Assembly: GCF_017875645.1 (NCBI RefSeq)
Contig: NZ_JAGGMR010000001.1
Location: 2,790,001 to 2,854,000, forward strand
Direction of reading: 5' to 3'
Source of the DNA: Nocardia goodfellowii
GTDB taxonomy: Bacteria > Actinomycetota > Actinomycetes > Mycobacteriales > Mycobacteriaceae
Length of the DNA stretch: 64,000 nucleotides
The notes beneath the pieces are model-generated. The model was given only the letters and a program-made list of their open reading frames with translations. It had not been told where the DNA came from and made no database searches. The stretch's first letter is position 1, and every line of letters starts with the position of its first letter. The position numbers and the translations under genes are program-made. Of the stretch, positions 55,353 through 64,000 are shown in pieces.

Positions 55353-56255
55353 TCAGATCGGGCGCAGGTCGATGACCTTGCGCAGACGCTGACGATCGCG
55401 TTCCAACCGCCGCGCCTCGTAGGCGATCGGGAAATAGCGCAGCCGTTCCGGCAGCAACGGCACCAGCCGGGCGAGTAGCCAGCCCAGTGCCCGGAGTTTG
55501 CGCTCGTCCGCCTCGGACCAGGACAGGCCGAGCTTTCGGCGCGCGGGTTCGGGCGTGGTGCCGACCGTGACGAAGTACTGCAGTGTGCCCACCGGAGCGA
55601 CCGCGGCCCGCCAGATCGGCGTGAGCATGCGCGGTAGCTGCTTGGGTGGCGCGATCGATCGGATGACCCGCAGGTAGTCGCGCGCGGTATCGGTGGCCTC
55701 CAAGTGGTTCTCCACCATGTCGGCGAAGAACTTCTCGAACGCGGCGAAGTCGGCGGGAATCTCCTTGGGCGCCACCGAGAAATTGCGCATCATCTGCAAT
55801 GTCTCCTGGTAGTACGCCTCTTTCTCCGCATAGGTGAGCGGCCGGCGCGCGAAGTACTTCGCGTTCTCGGTGAAGGCGAAAGTCCCCGTGTGCAGAACCC
55901 AGGCCCACGGGCCCGAGGCCAGCGCCTTGTGCTTGACGCCCGCCGCGTCGGTGGTGTTGAGCGAGGCGTGCATGGTGCGTAGCCGGTCGGCTTCGGCGAG
56001 CGCCTCCTCGCCGCCGTAAACCCACATCATCACCGAGGAGATGCTGCGCAGCGCCCGGCCCACCGGGTCGGTGCGGAAGGTGGAGTGCGCGTCGACCACC
56101 GCGGAGATCGTCGGCTCCATGGTCTGCAGCAGGAAGGCCGAACCGGCCGTGAGCGAGAAGGTGATGAGCCCGGTTTCGTCCCACGTCCGGGTGCCGGGCC
56201 GAAAGGGGCTGGGCGGCGGGAGTTCCGGTGCGGCGGCTTCGAGGGCGACAGTCAT
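55353..56255 (-). CDS. MpaB-family oxygenase (DUF2236)
   Basis: 300 residues. Heme-dependent oxygenase family that includes latex-clearing protein and the mycophenolate enzyme MpaB. Seen: GSAFLLQTMEPTISAVVDAHST, R-x-x-x-T/H near TMHASLN, WAWVLHTGTFAF and PLTYAEKEAYYQE. His in the VLHTGTF segment is the usual heme ligand region. Upstream is an 11-bp inverted repeat at 56283. Likely role: oxidation of an isoprenoid or other lipid (inference). Confidence 0.83.
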   Translation of the reverse strand: MTVALEAAAPELPPPSPFRPGTRTWDETGLITFSLTAGSAFLLQTMEPTISAVVDAHSTFRTDPVGRALRSISSVMMWVYGGEEALAEADRLRTMHASLNTTDAAGVKHKALASGPWAWVLHTGTFAFTENAKYFARRPLTYAEKEAYYQETLQMMRNFSVAPKEIPADFAAFEKFFADMVENHLEATDTARDYLRVIRSIAPPKQLPRMLTPIWRAAVAPVGTLQYFVTVGTTPEPARRKLGLSWSEADERKLRALGWLLARLVPLLPERLRYFPIAYEARRLERDRQRLRKVIDLRPI

Positions 56256-56282
56256 CGCGATCTCCTTTGATCGACCTTCACA

Positions 56283-56321
56283 AGATAATGAGAAGATTAG
56301 ACCAACATTCTCTCATTATCT
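56283..56321. promoter_or_regulatory. long AT-rich inverted repeat upstream of mpaB-like gene
   Basis: Arms AGATAATGAGA and TCTCATTATCT, perfect over 11 bp, 17 bases apart, in a very AT-rich stretch starting 27 bases before the oxygenase ATG. Two half-sites three helical turns apart (28-bp spacing between arm starts) suit a pair of regulator dimers. The nearby TetR gene at 57709 is a candidate. Confidence 0.55.
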
Positions 56322-56358
56322 AGGTCTGCCGGTACCCGCCCTCCTGCACTCGGGAGTC

Positions 56359-57657
56359 TCAGTCGATAGGGCCGAGGACTCGATCCAGATAGGGATTGGC
56401 GAACAGGCCCTTGGGATCGAGTCGACGGCGCACCTCCGCGAACTCGTCCCAGTGCGGGTAGCGCTCGCGCAGGGTGCCGGCGGTCTGGAAGTGGCGCTTG
56501 CCCCAATGCGGGCGGCCCGCATAGCGATCGAAAACGGCTTCGCAGGCACGGAAGAACGGCTCCCACTCCATGCCCTGATACTGGTGCACCGCGATGTAGC
56601 AGGTGTCGCGGCCGCCCGCGGGGGACAGGAACGCGTCGTCGGGCGCGACCCAGCGCACTTCGATGGGCATCGGCGTCTCGTACTTCGCGGCCAGTTCCTT
56701 GATCTCACGGATCGCCGCGGCCGAATGTGCGCGCGGTATCGCGTATTCCATCTCCGTGAAGCGGAACAGTCTCGGGGAGGCGAACACCCGGTACGAGCGG
56801 TCGACCTGACGGCGGTAGCTGCCCGCGTAGGCCGCGCCGCGGTGGATCCACGGGATCATGCCCGGCCGCCACTTGCTGAGCCGGCACAGGCCGTCGAACA
56901 TGTGGTTCGACATCAGAATGTCGGCGAACCAGTCCACCGCCTTGGCGCGCGGTTGCTCGGGTAGCTCGGTCTTGTTGTTGCGCTTGGTCATCGCCAGCGG
57001 GCTGTGCGCGAACATGTAGAACTCGAAGTGCTCGTTGCCGTCGACGTAGGAATCGAGGTCGTCCAGGATCTCCTCGACCGGCACCGGCCGCTCGATGCCT
57101 TCCAGCACGAACGAGGGCACCAGTCGCAGTGTCACCGCGGAGACGACGCCGAGGGCGCCGACGCTGACCCGGGCGGCCCGCCAGCCGTCCGGATCGGAGG
57201 CTTCGTTCAGTTCCAGCACGCTGCCGTCGGCCAGCACCAATTCCACCGAATGCAGTGCGGCCGAGATGTTCTGCAGGCCGGCGCCGGTGCCGTGGGTGCC
57301 GGTGGCGGTCGCGCCGGCGATGGTCTGCACATCGATGTCGCCGAGATTGGGGAACGCGAGACCGGAGGCGTGCAGGGCGTTGCTCGCGGCGTTGAGGGTG
57401 ATGCCGCCCTCGACCCGCACCAGTCCGGAGGCGCTGTCGACCTCGAGGATGCGGTTCATGTTCGACAGGTTCATCAGGGTGCCGTCGGTGAGGACGGTGT
57501 CGGTGAACGAATGTCCCGCACCGGCGACGCGCACGGTGTGTCCGCGGTCGGTGGCGCGCGCGAGGATGTCCGCGATCTCGTCGCGATTGCGCGGTGCGGC
57601 GACATCCGCCGGAGCGCACTGCTGATCCCCGGCCCAGTTCACCCACGAGTTGGTCAT
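56359..57657 (-). CDS. FAD-linked sugar-lactone oxidoreductase (ALO/GLO family)
   Basis: 432 residues. FAD-binding PCMH domain: VRVAGAGHSF (residues about 43-52), LGDIDVQTIAGATATGTHGTG, and GALGVVSAVTLRLVP. C-terminal D-arabinono/L-gulono-lactone oxidase domain with the HWGKRHF motif, whose Glu/Lys pair is near the flavin. Homologues oxidise lactones such as L-gulono-1,4-lactone or act in arabinan-precursor chemistry; the exact substrate is unknown. Same strand as TetR, 51 bases apart. Confidence 0.87.
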   Translation of the reverse strand: MTNSWVNWAGDQQCAPADVAAPRNRDEIADILARATDRGHTVRVAGAGHSFTDTVLTDGTLMNLSNMNRILEVDSASGLVRVEGGITLNAASNALHASGLAFPNLGDIDVQTIAGATATGTHGTGAGLQNISAALHSVELVLADGSVLELNEASDPDGWRAARVSVGALGVVSAVTLRLVPSFVLEGIERPVPVEEILDDLDSYVDGNEHFEFYMFAHSPLAMTKRNNKTELPEQPRAKAVDWFADILMSNHMFDGLCRLSKWRPGMIPWIHRGAAYAGSYRRQVDRSYRVFASPRLFRFTEMEYAIPRAHSAAAIREIKELAAKYETPMPIEVRWVAPDDAFLSPAGGRDTCYIAVHQYQGMEWEPFFRACEAVFDRYAGRPHWGKRHFQTAGTLRERYPHWDEFAEVRRRLDPKGLFANPYLDRVLGPID

Positions 57658-57708
57658 GTGACCAACTTTAAGCGAACAATGTGACCTGCGCTACCTGCTT
57701 GCTGGTTT

Positions 57709-58383
57709 TCAGGTATTCCGGCGGCGGCCGGTGCACCCCTTGGCCTGCTCGACCTCGGCGTCGCTCAGCGGCGGCACGGTCAGCGGCCGCCGCGGCACCG
57801 CGTCCGAGCGCATCCCGTTGAGGGTGATGGCCATATAGCGCTGCCAGGTCTCGGAGTTGACCGGCCGGGCGAATTCGGCCAGCGCGTCGACCATGTGGAT
57901 GAGCGCGAAGAAATCCGACGGCTCGATACCGGGCGCCAGCGCACCGGCCTGCTGGGCCCGGTCGATGAGGAAGCCGACGGTCGGCTTGATGCGATCGCGG
58001 ACCTGGGTGAACCGCTCCAGATCGTCCTCGAGTTCCAGCAGGACATCGCTGAAGCCACGATTGGTGGCCAAATGGGTGCACGCGTACTCGAAGAACTGCA
58101 CCACCCCGAGCCAGGGGTCGTCGTGCCGGGCCGCGTCCTCGGCGGCGACCGCGAACTCGTCGATCTTCTGCGCGAAGACCTCCGTGATCAGTTCCTTCTT
58201 GTTGGCGAACCGGCGATACACCGTTCCGACGCCGACTCCCGCGCGCTCGGCGACGTCGTCGAGCGTGATCTCCAGGCCGTGCTCGGCGAACAGGTCCGCC
58301 GCGGCGGCGAGGATCCGTTGCTGGTTGCGTGCGGCATCGGCGCGCAAACGCCGTGGTGGAGCGGGGGTAGTGGCCTGATTCAC
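57709..58383 (-). CDS. TetR-family repressor
   Basis: 224 residues. HTH at about 18-65 (RILAAAADLFAEHGLEITLDDVAERAGVGVGTVYRRFANK), then an all-helical ligand domain. GTG start. Likely controls its own operon with the downstream oxidoreductase and possibly the oxygenase gene with its inverted repeat. The Cys/Arg-rich tail is short. Confidence 0.88.
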   Translation of the reverse strand: MNQATTPAPPRRLRADAARNQQRILAAAADLFAEHGLEITLDDVAERAGVGVGTVYRRFANKKELITEVFAQKIDEFAVAAEDAARHDDPWLGVVQFFEYACTHLATNRGFSDVLLELEDDLERFTQVRDRIKPTVGFLIDRAQQAGALAPGIEPSDFFALIHMVDALAEFARPVNSETWQRYMAITLNGMRSDAVPRRPLTVPPLSDAEVEQAKGCTGRRRNT

Positions 58384-58437
58384 AACTCGATGCTAGCAAC
58401 GGATCGGGTAAGTGGAGACTTGATCTCCGTTAAAGCT

Positions 58438-58463
58438 CGGCCCCGGCGTGGCAGCCGGGGCCG
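58438..58463 (-). terminator. terminator after the secreted lipase gene
   Basis: Perfect 10-bp stem CGGCCCCGGC / GCCGGGGCCG with a 6-base loop, 17 bases after the lipase stop on the minus strand, followed by AGCTTTAA. Confidence 0.78.
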
Positions 58464-58480
58464 TTTCAGCGGAGAGCGGG

Positions 58481-59788
58481 TCAGCAGTTGGAAGGCGCGG
58501 GGAGACCCGCGAACCGGTCGGACATGTACACGAAGGCGTTCGGCAGACCCTGAATGCCCGCGATGCCGTGATCGGCGCCGGGAATCATCTCCAGCAGCAC
58601 CGGCGTCCCCGCGTGGCAGTAGCGTCCGGCCAGCTCGCGCACCAGCTGCGGGCTGACCTGATCCGCGTCACCGTGCCATTCGAAAACCGGTGCACGGGGG
58701 ACGCCCGGGTAGGTCTCCAGACTGTTCTCGTGCAGGATCCGGATCAGGGCCGGATCGGCGTCACTCAGCGCGACCTGGGTCGCCGAAGGCATGAACACGT
58801 CGTAGAAACTGCGGTTCGCGCCCATCGAAATGATCTCGGCGGAGCAAGCGTTCGCCATCTGGCCACGCAGTTCGTTGCCCGCGTCGTTGAGCTTGGACGC
58901 CATGTCGACCTCGTTGGAGTACTCCCGCTCCAAGCCGATCGCGGCCGCGAAGCCGAGCCCGAACAGGGCGTGCGGAGTCTGGCCGACATCCAGCGCGAGT
59001 TTGCCGATATTGACCGGCACCCCGCCCTGGGCGACGCCGACGATCGGCAGTTCCGGCGCGTAATCCGGAGCCATAGCCGCCGCGAAGCCGGTTGTCATGC
59101 CGCCGCCGGAGTACCCGGTCAGACCGACCTGGCTGTCCGCGAGACGCGCCGGTTCGAAGCGCCGGACCGCGCGGATGCTGTCGAGGGTGATCTTGCCGCC
59201 GAGCTGGGCCGCGCCGTAGGCGCTCGTCGGGCCGAGATGATCGGGGACGTTCACCGCCCAGCCGCGGCTCAGTGGGATGTTCAGTGCCGCCGCCTCCTGC
59301 ATCTGGCCGTTGAACAGGCTGTGCGACGGTGCGCACTGCAGGCCGAGCGAGTTGACGAAGGGCTGATACGAGAGCAGCGGGCGCCCGCCGCTACTTCCGG
59401 TGTCGCTGCTGCCGGCGCCGCCCGCGGGGATCATCAGGGTGGTGACGGCGGCGATCGGGTTGTCGTGGGAATCGTTGGAGCGAAACAGCAACTGCCAGCC
59501 GGTCGCGCCGGGGAAGCCGGGCGTCGGGACCGGACGGCTGCGGATGACATCGCCGGGTTGGAAGTTGGCCAAATCGGGGGGCGCCCAGTAGAAGGCGTCG
59601 GGGTCCGGCAGCGGGTAGATCGCCGCCGTGGCGGGTGGCGCGCCGGCCAGGCCGGCCGAAAGGGCCGTGGCCGCAACGACTGTGAGCGCGCGGACCGCCG
59701 CGCGTCGCAACCACTGCACGCTGAAGGTTTGCGGCGGTGTGGTCGCCCGCTCTTGACGTGTGGTCGGAACTGCCTGTCCTGCCGCCAT
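58481..59788 (-). CDS. secreted lipase (PF03583-type, LipY/CALA-like)
   Basis: 435 residues. Long signal region: basic LRRAAVRAL, hydrophobic VVAATALSAGLAGA, cleavage near TAA. Mature start has YPLPDPDAFY, common in this family. Nucleophile elbow GYSGGG (Ser about residue 224), Asp in WHGDADQV and His in GADHGI complete the triad; Cys pairs suggest disulfides. GGGAG 7 bases before the ATG. Closed by the hairpin at 58438. Confidence 0.87.
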   Translation of the reverse strand: MAAGQAVPTTRQERATTPPQTFSVQWLRRAAVRALTVVAATALSAGLAGAPPATAAIYPLPDPDAFYWAPPDLANFQPGDVIRSRPVPTPGFPGATGWQLLFRSNDSHDNPIAAVTTLMIPAGGAGSSDTGSSGGRPLLSYQPFVNSLGLQCAPSHSLFNGQMQEAAALNIPLSRGWAVNVPDHLGPTSAYGAAQLGGKITLDSIRAVRRFEPARLADSQVGLTGYSGGGMTTGFAAAMAPDYAPELPIVGVAQGGVPVNIGKLALDVGQTPHALFGLGFAAAIGLEREYSNEVDMASKLNDAGNELRGQMANACSAEIISMGANRSFYDVFMPSATQVALSDADPALIRILHENSLETYPGVPRAPVFEWHGDADQVSPQLVRELAGRYCHAGTPVLLEMIPGADHGIAGIQGLPNAFVYMSDRFAGLPAPSNC

Positions 59789-59984
59789 CTTCGCTCCCGG
59801 TATGAGGGTGTGGAGAATCGAGGAACTTTCGGCGAAACCTTCGTGGAATTCGTACGTGGTACCGGCGCGCGAGTCAACGAACGACGCTGTTCCGCACCCG
59901 CGTGGCGTCCCCTGGGGACCGTACCGTGCGGTCGAACCGATACCATGCTGCGCGATGACATTCGGCGCGGCAGGAGGTCAGGAC

Positions 59985-60455
59985 ATGGGTTCGCGAACCC
60001 GCACTCCGGCCGTCGAGCCGATGGTGCTGGTGGCGATCGCGCTCGGCGGCGGGCTCGGCGCGGTGGCACGATTCGGCATCGGCGAGCTGTGGCCGGTGCC
60101 GCCCGGACGCTTCCCGTGGTCCACGTTCGTGATCAACGTCGTCGGCTGTTTCCTGATCGGGATATTGATGTTCCTGATTACCGAGGTATGGGTTGCCCAT
60201 AGGCTGCTAAGGCCGCTGCTGGGCGTCGGATTCCTCGGCGGCTTCACCACTTTTTCGACCTATAGCCTGGAAATTCGTAGACTGCTCGAATCTGGTGACA
60301 CGGCCGTAGCATTCGGCTATCTCGGGGGAACGGTGGTGGCGGCGCTGGCCGCGGTGGTGCTCGGCACGGCCGCCGCGCGCTTCATGACAGGAAGCAGGTG
60401 GGGGCGGCAGAGCGAACTGGGAAACCGACGAGAAGCGAAGGGGGTCCACCGATGA
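59985..60455 (+). CDS. crcB: fluoride channel subunit CrcB/Fluc, first of pair
   Basis: 156 residues, four helices. Fluc motifs: GGGLGAVARFGIG in helix 1, WSTFVINVVGCFLIG in helix 2, GFLGGFTTFSTYSLE in helix 3 with the Phe and Thr/Ser that line the pore. Exports fluoride as an antiparallel dimer, here probably a heterodimer with the next gene. AGGAGG 6 bases before the ATG sets the start. A fluoride riboswitch was looked for upstream and not seen. Confidence 0.9.
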   Translation: MGSRTRTPAVEPMVLVAIALGGGLGAVARFGIGELWPVPPGRFPWSTFVINVVGCFLIGILMFLITEVWVAHRLLRPLLGVGFLGGFTTFSTYSLEIRRLLESGDTAVAFGYLGGTVVAALAAVVLGTAAARFMTGSRWGRQSELGNRREAKGVHR

Positions 60456-60814
60456 ACGGGATGCTGGTGGTGCTCGGCGGCATGCTCGGCGCACCGGCGC
60501 GATACCTCCTCGACCGGGCCGTCGCGACGCGTTTCGGATCCCGGCTGCCCTGGGGCACATTGACCGTTAACATTGTCGGTTCGGCGGTGCTCGGCGCTCT
60601 CATCGGCGCCGGGGTCGACGGATCCTGGCTGGCCGTCGCCGGTACCGGCTTCTGCGGTGCGCTCACCACGTACAGCACGTTCGGGTACGAAACCATCCAG
60701 TTGGTCACCAACGGTGCGTACGCGTCCGCGTTCGGCAACGTGGTGCTCAACGTGACGGCCGGCCTGGCCGCGGTGTTCGCTGCCGCGTCCGCGACCCAGG
60801 GGTCGTGGACATGA
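60452..60814 (+). CDS. crcB: fluoride channel subunit CrcB/Fluc, second of pair
   Basis: 120 residues, four helices, motifs GGMLGAPARYLLD, WGTLTVNIVGSAVLG and GFCGALTTYSTFGYE. Its ATG overlaps the first crcB stop (ATGA), as expected for a coupled heterodimer with opposite orientations in the membrane. Confidence 0.9.
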   Translation: MNGMLVVLGGMLGAPARYLLDRAVATRFGSRLPWGTLTVNIVGSAVLGALIGAGVDGSWLAVAGTGFCGALTTYSTFGYETIQLVTNGAYASAFGNVVLNVTAGLAAVFAAASATQGSWT

Positions 60815-60861
60815 TCCTGATGACGAGCCGGGCGCAGCCGACACTGAAGGGAGACCCGAGC

Positions 60862-62505
60862 ATGGCCCATGATCGAGCCGGGCGTCCCGCGCGCCCGACC
60901 GACCTGGAAGACATCGCGCATCTGGTGACGGCCTACTACAGCCGTATCCCCGATCCGAAGGACCCGGCGCAGCAGGTGGTGTTCGGCACCTCGGGACATC
61001 GCGGGTCCAGCCTCGACACCGCGTTCAACGAAGCCCACATCCTCGCCATCACCCAGGCGATCGTGGAGTACCGCGCCACCCGCGGGATCACCGGCCCGGT
61101 CTATCTGGCGCGCGATACGCACGCGCTGTCCGAGCCCGCGTGGACGACCGTGCTGGAGGTGCTGGCCGGCAACGGCGTCACCGCGGTGGTCGACGCCCGC
61201 GACCGCTACACCCCGACGCCCGCGCTGAGTCACGCCGTGCTCCGCCACAATCGGCGGCGTACCAAGCATCAGGCCGACGGCATCGTGGTCACCCCGTCGC
61301 ACAATCCACCGCGCGACGGCGGCATCAAGTACAACCCGCCGCACGGCGGTCCCGCCGACACCGTCGCCACCGACGCCATCGCCGCGCGCGCCAACGAACT
61401 GCTGCGGGCCGGGCTCACCGAGGTCAAGCGCACCACGCTGCGCAACGCCATGCGCACCCTGGTGGAGCGCTACGACTACCTCGATCACTACATCGCCGAC
61501 CTGCCGAACGTCTTGAACCTGGACGCGATCCGGGGCGCGGGCATCCGGCTCGGCGCCGACCCGATGGGCGGCGCCAGCGTCGACTACTGGGAGGAGATCG
61601 GGCAGCGCTACGACCTCGAACTCGAGGTCGTCAACCCGTTCGTCGACCCGACCTGGCGGTTCATGACGCTGGACGCCGACGGCAAGATCCGGATGGATCC
61701 CTCCTCGCGGTACGCCATGGCCGCGCTCGTCGCCATCAAGGACGACTACGACATCTCCACCGGCAACGACGCCGATGCCGACCGGCACGGCATCGTCACG
61801 CCCGACGGCGGCCTGATGAACCCGAACCATTTCCTCGCGGTGGCGATCGAATACCTGGTGGCGAACCGGATGGGCTGGGACGCGCTCACCAAGATCGGCA
61901 AGACCGTGGTCACCTCGTCCATGATCGACCGGGTGGTCAGCGTGCTCGGCCGCGACGTGCACGAGGTGCCGGTCGGGTTCAAATGGTTCGTGCCCGGATT
62001 GTTCAGCGGCAGCCTGGCTTTCGGCGGTGAGGAGAGCGCCGGGGCGTCGTTCCTGCGGCACGACGGCACGGTCTGGACCACCGACAAGGACGGCATTCTG
62101 CTGGCGCTGCTCGCCGCCGAGATCGCCGCCGTCACCGGGCAGAGCCCGTCCGCCCGGTACGTCGAATTGGAGCGCCGCTACGGCAGCCCCGCCTACGCGC
62201 GGATCGATGCTCCCGCCAGCGCGGAACAGAAAGAGCGTCTGGCGAAGTTGAACCCGGACATGATTGCCTCCACAGAGATCGCGGGCGAGCCGATCACCGC
62301 GGTCCTCACCCGAGCGCGCGGAAACGGCGCCCCGCTGGGCGGACTGAAGGTGACCACCGAGAACGCGTGGTTCGCCGCCCGGCCCTCCGGCACCGAGGAC
62401 AAGTACAAGATCTACGCCGAGTCGTTCCACGGCCCCGAGCACCTGACCCAGGTGCAGGCGGCCGCGGAGGAAATGGTCGGGCAGGCGCTGCAAGGTGCCA
62501 AGTAG
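60862..62505 (+). CDS. pgm: phosphoglucomutase (alpha-D-glucose specific)
   Basis: 547 residues, normal length. Interconverts glucose-1- and glucose-6-phosphate. Seen: FGTSGHRGSS near the N-terminus, phosphoserine loop VTPSHNPP (Ser about residue 145), Mg loop GNDADADRHG (about 302), sugar-binding GGEESAGASF and phosphate-binding RPSGTEDKYKIY. ATG 60862 gives the usual N-terminus; a GGGAG lies about 9 bases upstream. Confidence 0.95.
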   Translation: MAHDRAGRPARPTDLEDIAHLVTAYYSRIPDPKDPAQQVVFGTSGHRGSSLDTAFNEAHILAITQAIVEYRATRGITGPVYLARDTHALSEPAWTTVLEVLAGNGVTAVVDARDRYTPTPALSHAVLRHNRRRTKHQADGIVVTPSHNPPRDGGIKYNPPHGGPADTVATDAIAARANELLRAGLTEVKRTTLRNAMRTLVERYDYLDHYIADLPNVLNLDAIRGAGIRLGADPMGGASVDYWEEIGQRYDLELEVVNPFVDPTWRFMTLDADGKIRMDPSSRYAMAALVAIKDDYDISTGNDADADRHGIVTPDGGLMNPNHFLAVAIEYLVANRMGWDALTKIGKTVVTSSMIDRVVSVLGRDVHEVPVGFKWFVPGLFSGSLAFGGEESAGASFLRHDGTVWTTDKDGILLALLAAEIAAVTGQSPSARYVELERRYGSPAYARIDAPASAEQKERLAKLNPDMIASTEIAGEPITAVLTRARGNGAPLGGLKVTTENAWFAARPSGTEDKYKIYAESFHGPEHLTQVQAAAEEMVGQALQGAK

Positions 62506-63844
62506 AGATGTGCCGGGCACGGCGACGGACCGTTCTGTCGCCACCGGCGATCCGGCGATCGATGGGACCGTCGCGCCTTCTGCCTCGGTGACGATCCGTG
62601 AGCCGGTCCGGCGTGGGCGTAACCGGCCCGAACCGCTTCCGGTCGAGATCTGGGTCCTGGTCGGCGGGTCGTTCGTCATCGCCCTCGGATTCGGGTTGGT
62701 CGCGCCCGTCCTGCCCCAATTCGCGCGCAGCTTCGGAGTCGGTGTGGCCGCGGCGTCCGCGATCGTGAGCGCGTTCGCGTTGATGCGGCTGCTGTTCGCG
62801 CCGTTCAGCGGGCGGCTGGTGCAGCGGCTGGGGGAGCGCTGGGTCTACCTCAGCGGATTGCTCATCGTGGCGGTGTCCACCGGCGCCAGCGCGCTGGCCC
62901 AAACCTATTGGCAGCTGCTGGTCCTGCGATCCGTCGGCGGTATCGGGTCGACCATGTTCACGGTGTCCGCGCTGGCGCTCGTCATCCGGATGTCACCACC
63001 CCAGCAACGCGGCCGGGTGTCCGGCGTGTGGTCGACCAGCTTCCTCGTCGGATCCATCAGCGGCCCGCTGCTGGGTGGCGTGCTGGCCGGGCTCGGGGTG
63101 CGCGCGCCGTTCATCATCTACGCGCTCGCGCTGCTCGCGGTCACTCTCGCGGTGTATCTGGCACTGCGGAATTCCACCCTGGCCGCGCCCGAAGTCAGCG
63201 GCGTGCTGCAGGTGATGTCGTTCCGCCAAGCGCTCGTGCGCTCGGAGTATCGGGCCGTGCTGTGGTCCAACTTCGCCAACGGCGCCGCCATCTTCGGTGT
63301 GCGCATGGCCCTGGTGCCCTTGCTCGTCGTCGAGGTGCTGAAACTGCCCAGCGGGATGGCCGGTGTCGCGTTGACGACGTTCGCCGCGGGCAATGTGGCG
63401 GTGCTTTTCCTCGCCGGACGCGGTTCGGATCGCTTCGGGCGCAAGCCCTTCCTGATCGCCGGAGCGCTCATCTGCGCCATCGGCACCGCCGGTCTGGGCT
63501 TCGCCCCGAACCTGCTGTGGTTGCTGGTGACCTCTGTGGTCGCCGGTATCGGCTCCGGCATGCTCACCCCCAGCCAGCAGGCCGCGCTCGCCGACATCAT
63601 CGGCCCGAAGGCGCGTGGCGGGCCGGTGCTCGCCGGATTCCAGATGGCGGGTGATCTCGGGACCGTCATCGGGGCGGTGTCCGTCGGTGCGCTGGCCGAA
63701 TACACCTCCTACGAGGTGGCGCTGACCGTGACCGGAGCGTTGCTCGCGGCCGCGGCCGTGGCCTGGCTGGTGGTGCCGGAACCGATGCAGCGAGGTGGCG
63801 AACCCGAATTCGCCGGAGAACGCGACAAAGTGGATTCGGGATAG
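62495..63844 (+). CDS. MFS drug-exporter-like transporter
   Basis: Up to 449 residues: a polar N-terminal stretch of about 50, then 12 helices. The MFS signature SGRLVQRLGERWVYL follows helix 2, and GRGSDRFGRKPFLIAG repeats it in the second half. The frame opens at a GTG that overlaps the pgm stop; later in-frame GTGs are possible, so the true start is not certain. Substrate unknown. Confidence 0.85.
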   Translation: MPSRDVPGTATDRSVATGDPAIDGTVAPSASVTIREPVRRGRNRPEPLPVEIWVLVGGSFVIALGFGLVAPVLPQFARSFGVGVAAASAIVSAFALMRLLFAPFSGRLVQRLGERWVYLSGLLIVAVSTGASALAQTYWQLLVLRSVGGIGSTMFTVSALALVIRMSPPQQRGRVSGVWSTSFLVGSISGPLLGGVLAGLGVRAPFIIYALALLAVTLAVYLALRNSTLAAPEVSGVLQVMSFRQALVRSEYRAVLWSNFANGAAIFGVRMALVPLLVVEVLKLPSGMAGVALTTFAAGNVAVLFLAGRGSDRFGRKPFLIAGALICAIGTAGLGFAPNLLWLLVTSVVAGIGSGMLTPSQQAALADIIGPKARGGPVLAGFQMAGDLGTVIGAVSVGALAEYTSYEVALTVTGALLAAAAVAWLVVPEPMQRGGEPEFAGERDKVDSG

Positions 63845-63950
63845 TCGCAGCTGTCGCCGCCGCCGGATACCGGCGCCCGCGGGCCTGCCGATCGCGTGTC
63901 GGCATGGCCCGGCGGCGAAGATCAGCGGCGGGTGCGGCAAAGTATCCGAG

Positions 63951-64000
63951 GTGAGCGATTCGCGTCCGAATTACACCCCGCGCCCGATGTCCAGCGTGAC
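63951..64000 (+). CDS. start of a further gene, cut by the window edge
   Basis: A GTG preceded by GAG opens a frame reading MSDSRPNYTPRPMSSV to the last base. Too short to identify. The spacing from the MFS stop (106 bases) and absence of stops make a real start plausible only. Confidence 0.35.
   Translation, partial: MSDSRPNYTPRPMSSV

Noticed and set aside
59789..59984. Fluoride riboswitch in front of the crcB pair
   Set aside because: The conserved GGCGATGG and the pseudoknot partners of the crcB motif could not be found; only a partial GCGATGACATTCGG is present.
60382..62679. 765-codon minus-strand frame opposite pgm
   Set aside because: Antisense shadow of pgm and crcB; repetitive Gly/Val/Arg/Asp composition without a recognisable domain.

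Overview
The window is GC-rich, densely coding actinobacterial DNA, most like Nocardia or a close relative in the Mycobacteriales. The reasons are: a tmRNA with the actinobacterial tag ADSNQRDYALAA, an SmpB of mycobacterial type, tandem GAF-ANTAR regulators, a DUF5753 regulator, an MpaB-type oxygenase, and ATP synthase subunits of mycobacterial type. Genus is an inference from gene content. Long antisense open frames are common here because of third-position GC bias and were left out.

Layout. 1-9 kb: 3' part of recQ, an alpha/beta hydrolase, a Tat-exported phosphoesterase behind a 28-bp palindrome, smpB, a methyltransferase under a MerR/SoxR-type promoter, an SDR, an acyl-CoA ligase and an orphan mraY. 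9-14 kb: two HTH regulators, an ASCH-domain protein, and an operon that encodes only the membrane sector of an ATP synthase (I-like, a, c, b, b') and then stops at a strong hairpin. 14-15.4 kb: cupin with a CRP-like site, and a 2H-phosphoesterase-like gene. 15.4-21.2 kb: two decayed integrative elements stacked at the 3' end of ssrA. Each ends in a ruined tyrosine integrase; the attachment sites are copies of the ssrA 3' end. Cargo is a PD-(D/E)XK nuclease group in one and a TPR-type XRE regulator plus a tiny overlapping operon in the other. 21.2-21.5 kb: ssrA.

21.6-31.7 kb: MFS exporter, hydrolases, NmrA-like protein, secreted lipase, then a CitA/CitB-type two-component system divergent from a tctCBA tricarboxylate transporter, which it probably controls. 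31.7-34.1 kb: ADP-ribosylglycohydrolase, a BMT5-like Rossmann protein and a GNAT. 34.2-40.7 kb: histidine utilisation (hutC, NCS1 permease, hutU, hutI, a repeat-rich small ORF, hutG) with no hutH. 41-45.8 kb: zinc uptake cluster aztA / aztB-aztD fusion / aztC / aztD around a Zur-like box. The ATPase drives the permease, the lipoprotein AztC delivers zinc, and the beta-propeller AztD proteins are presumed zinc chaperones.

45.9-64 kb: GT87 glycosyltransferase, two GAF-ANTAR proteins, a beta-lactamase-fold hydrolase, small envelope proteins, threonine dehydratase-like and dienelactone hydrolase genes, AraC, VOC, arsC, MpaB oxygenase, sugar-lactone oxidase, TetR, secreted lipase, the fluoride channel pair crcB-crcB, pgm and an MFS exporter.

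The strongest candidates for something new are the F0-only operon, the permease-metallochaperone fusion, and the stacked ssrA elements with uncharacterised cargo.
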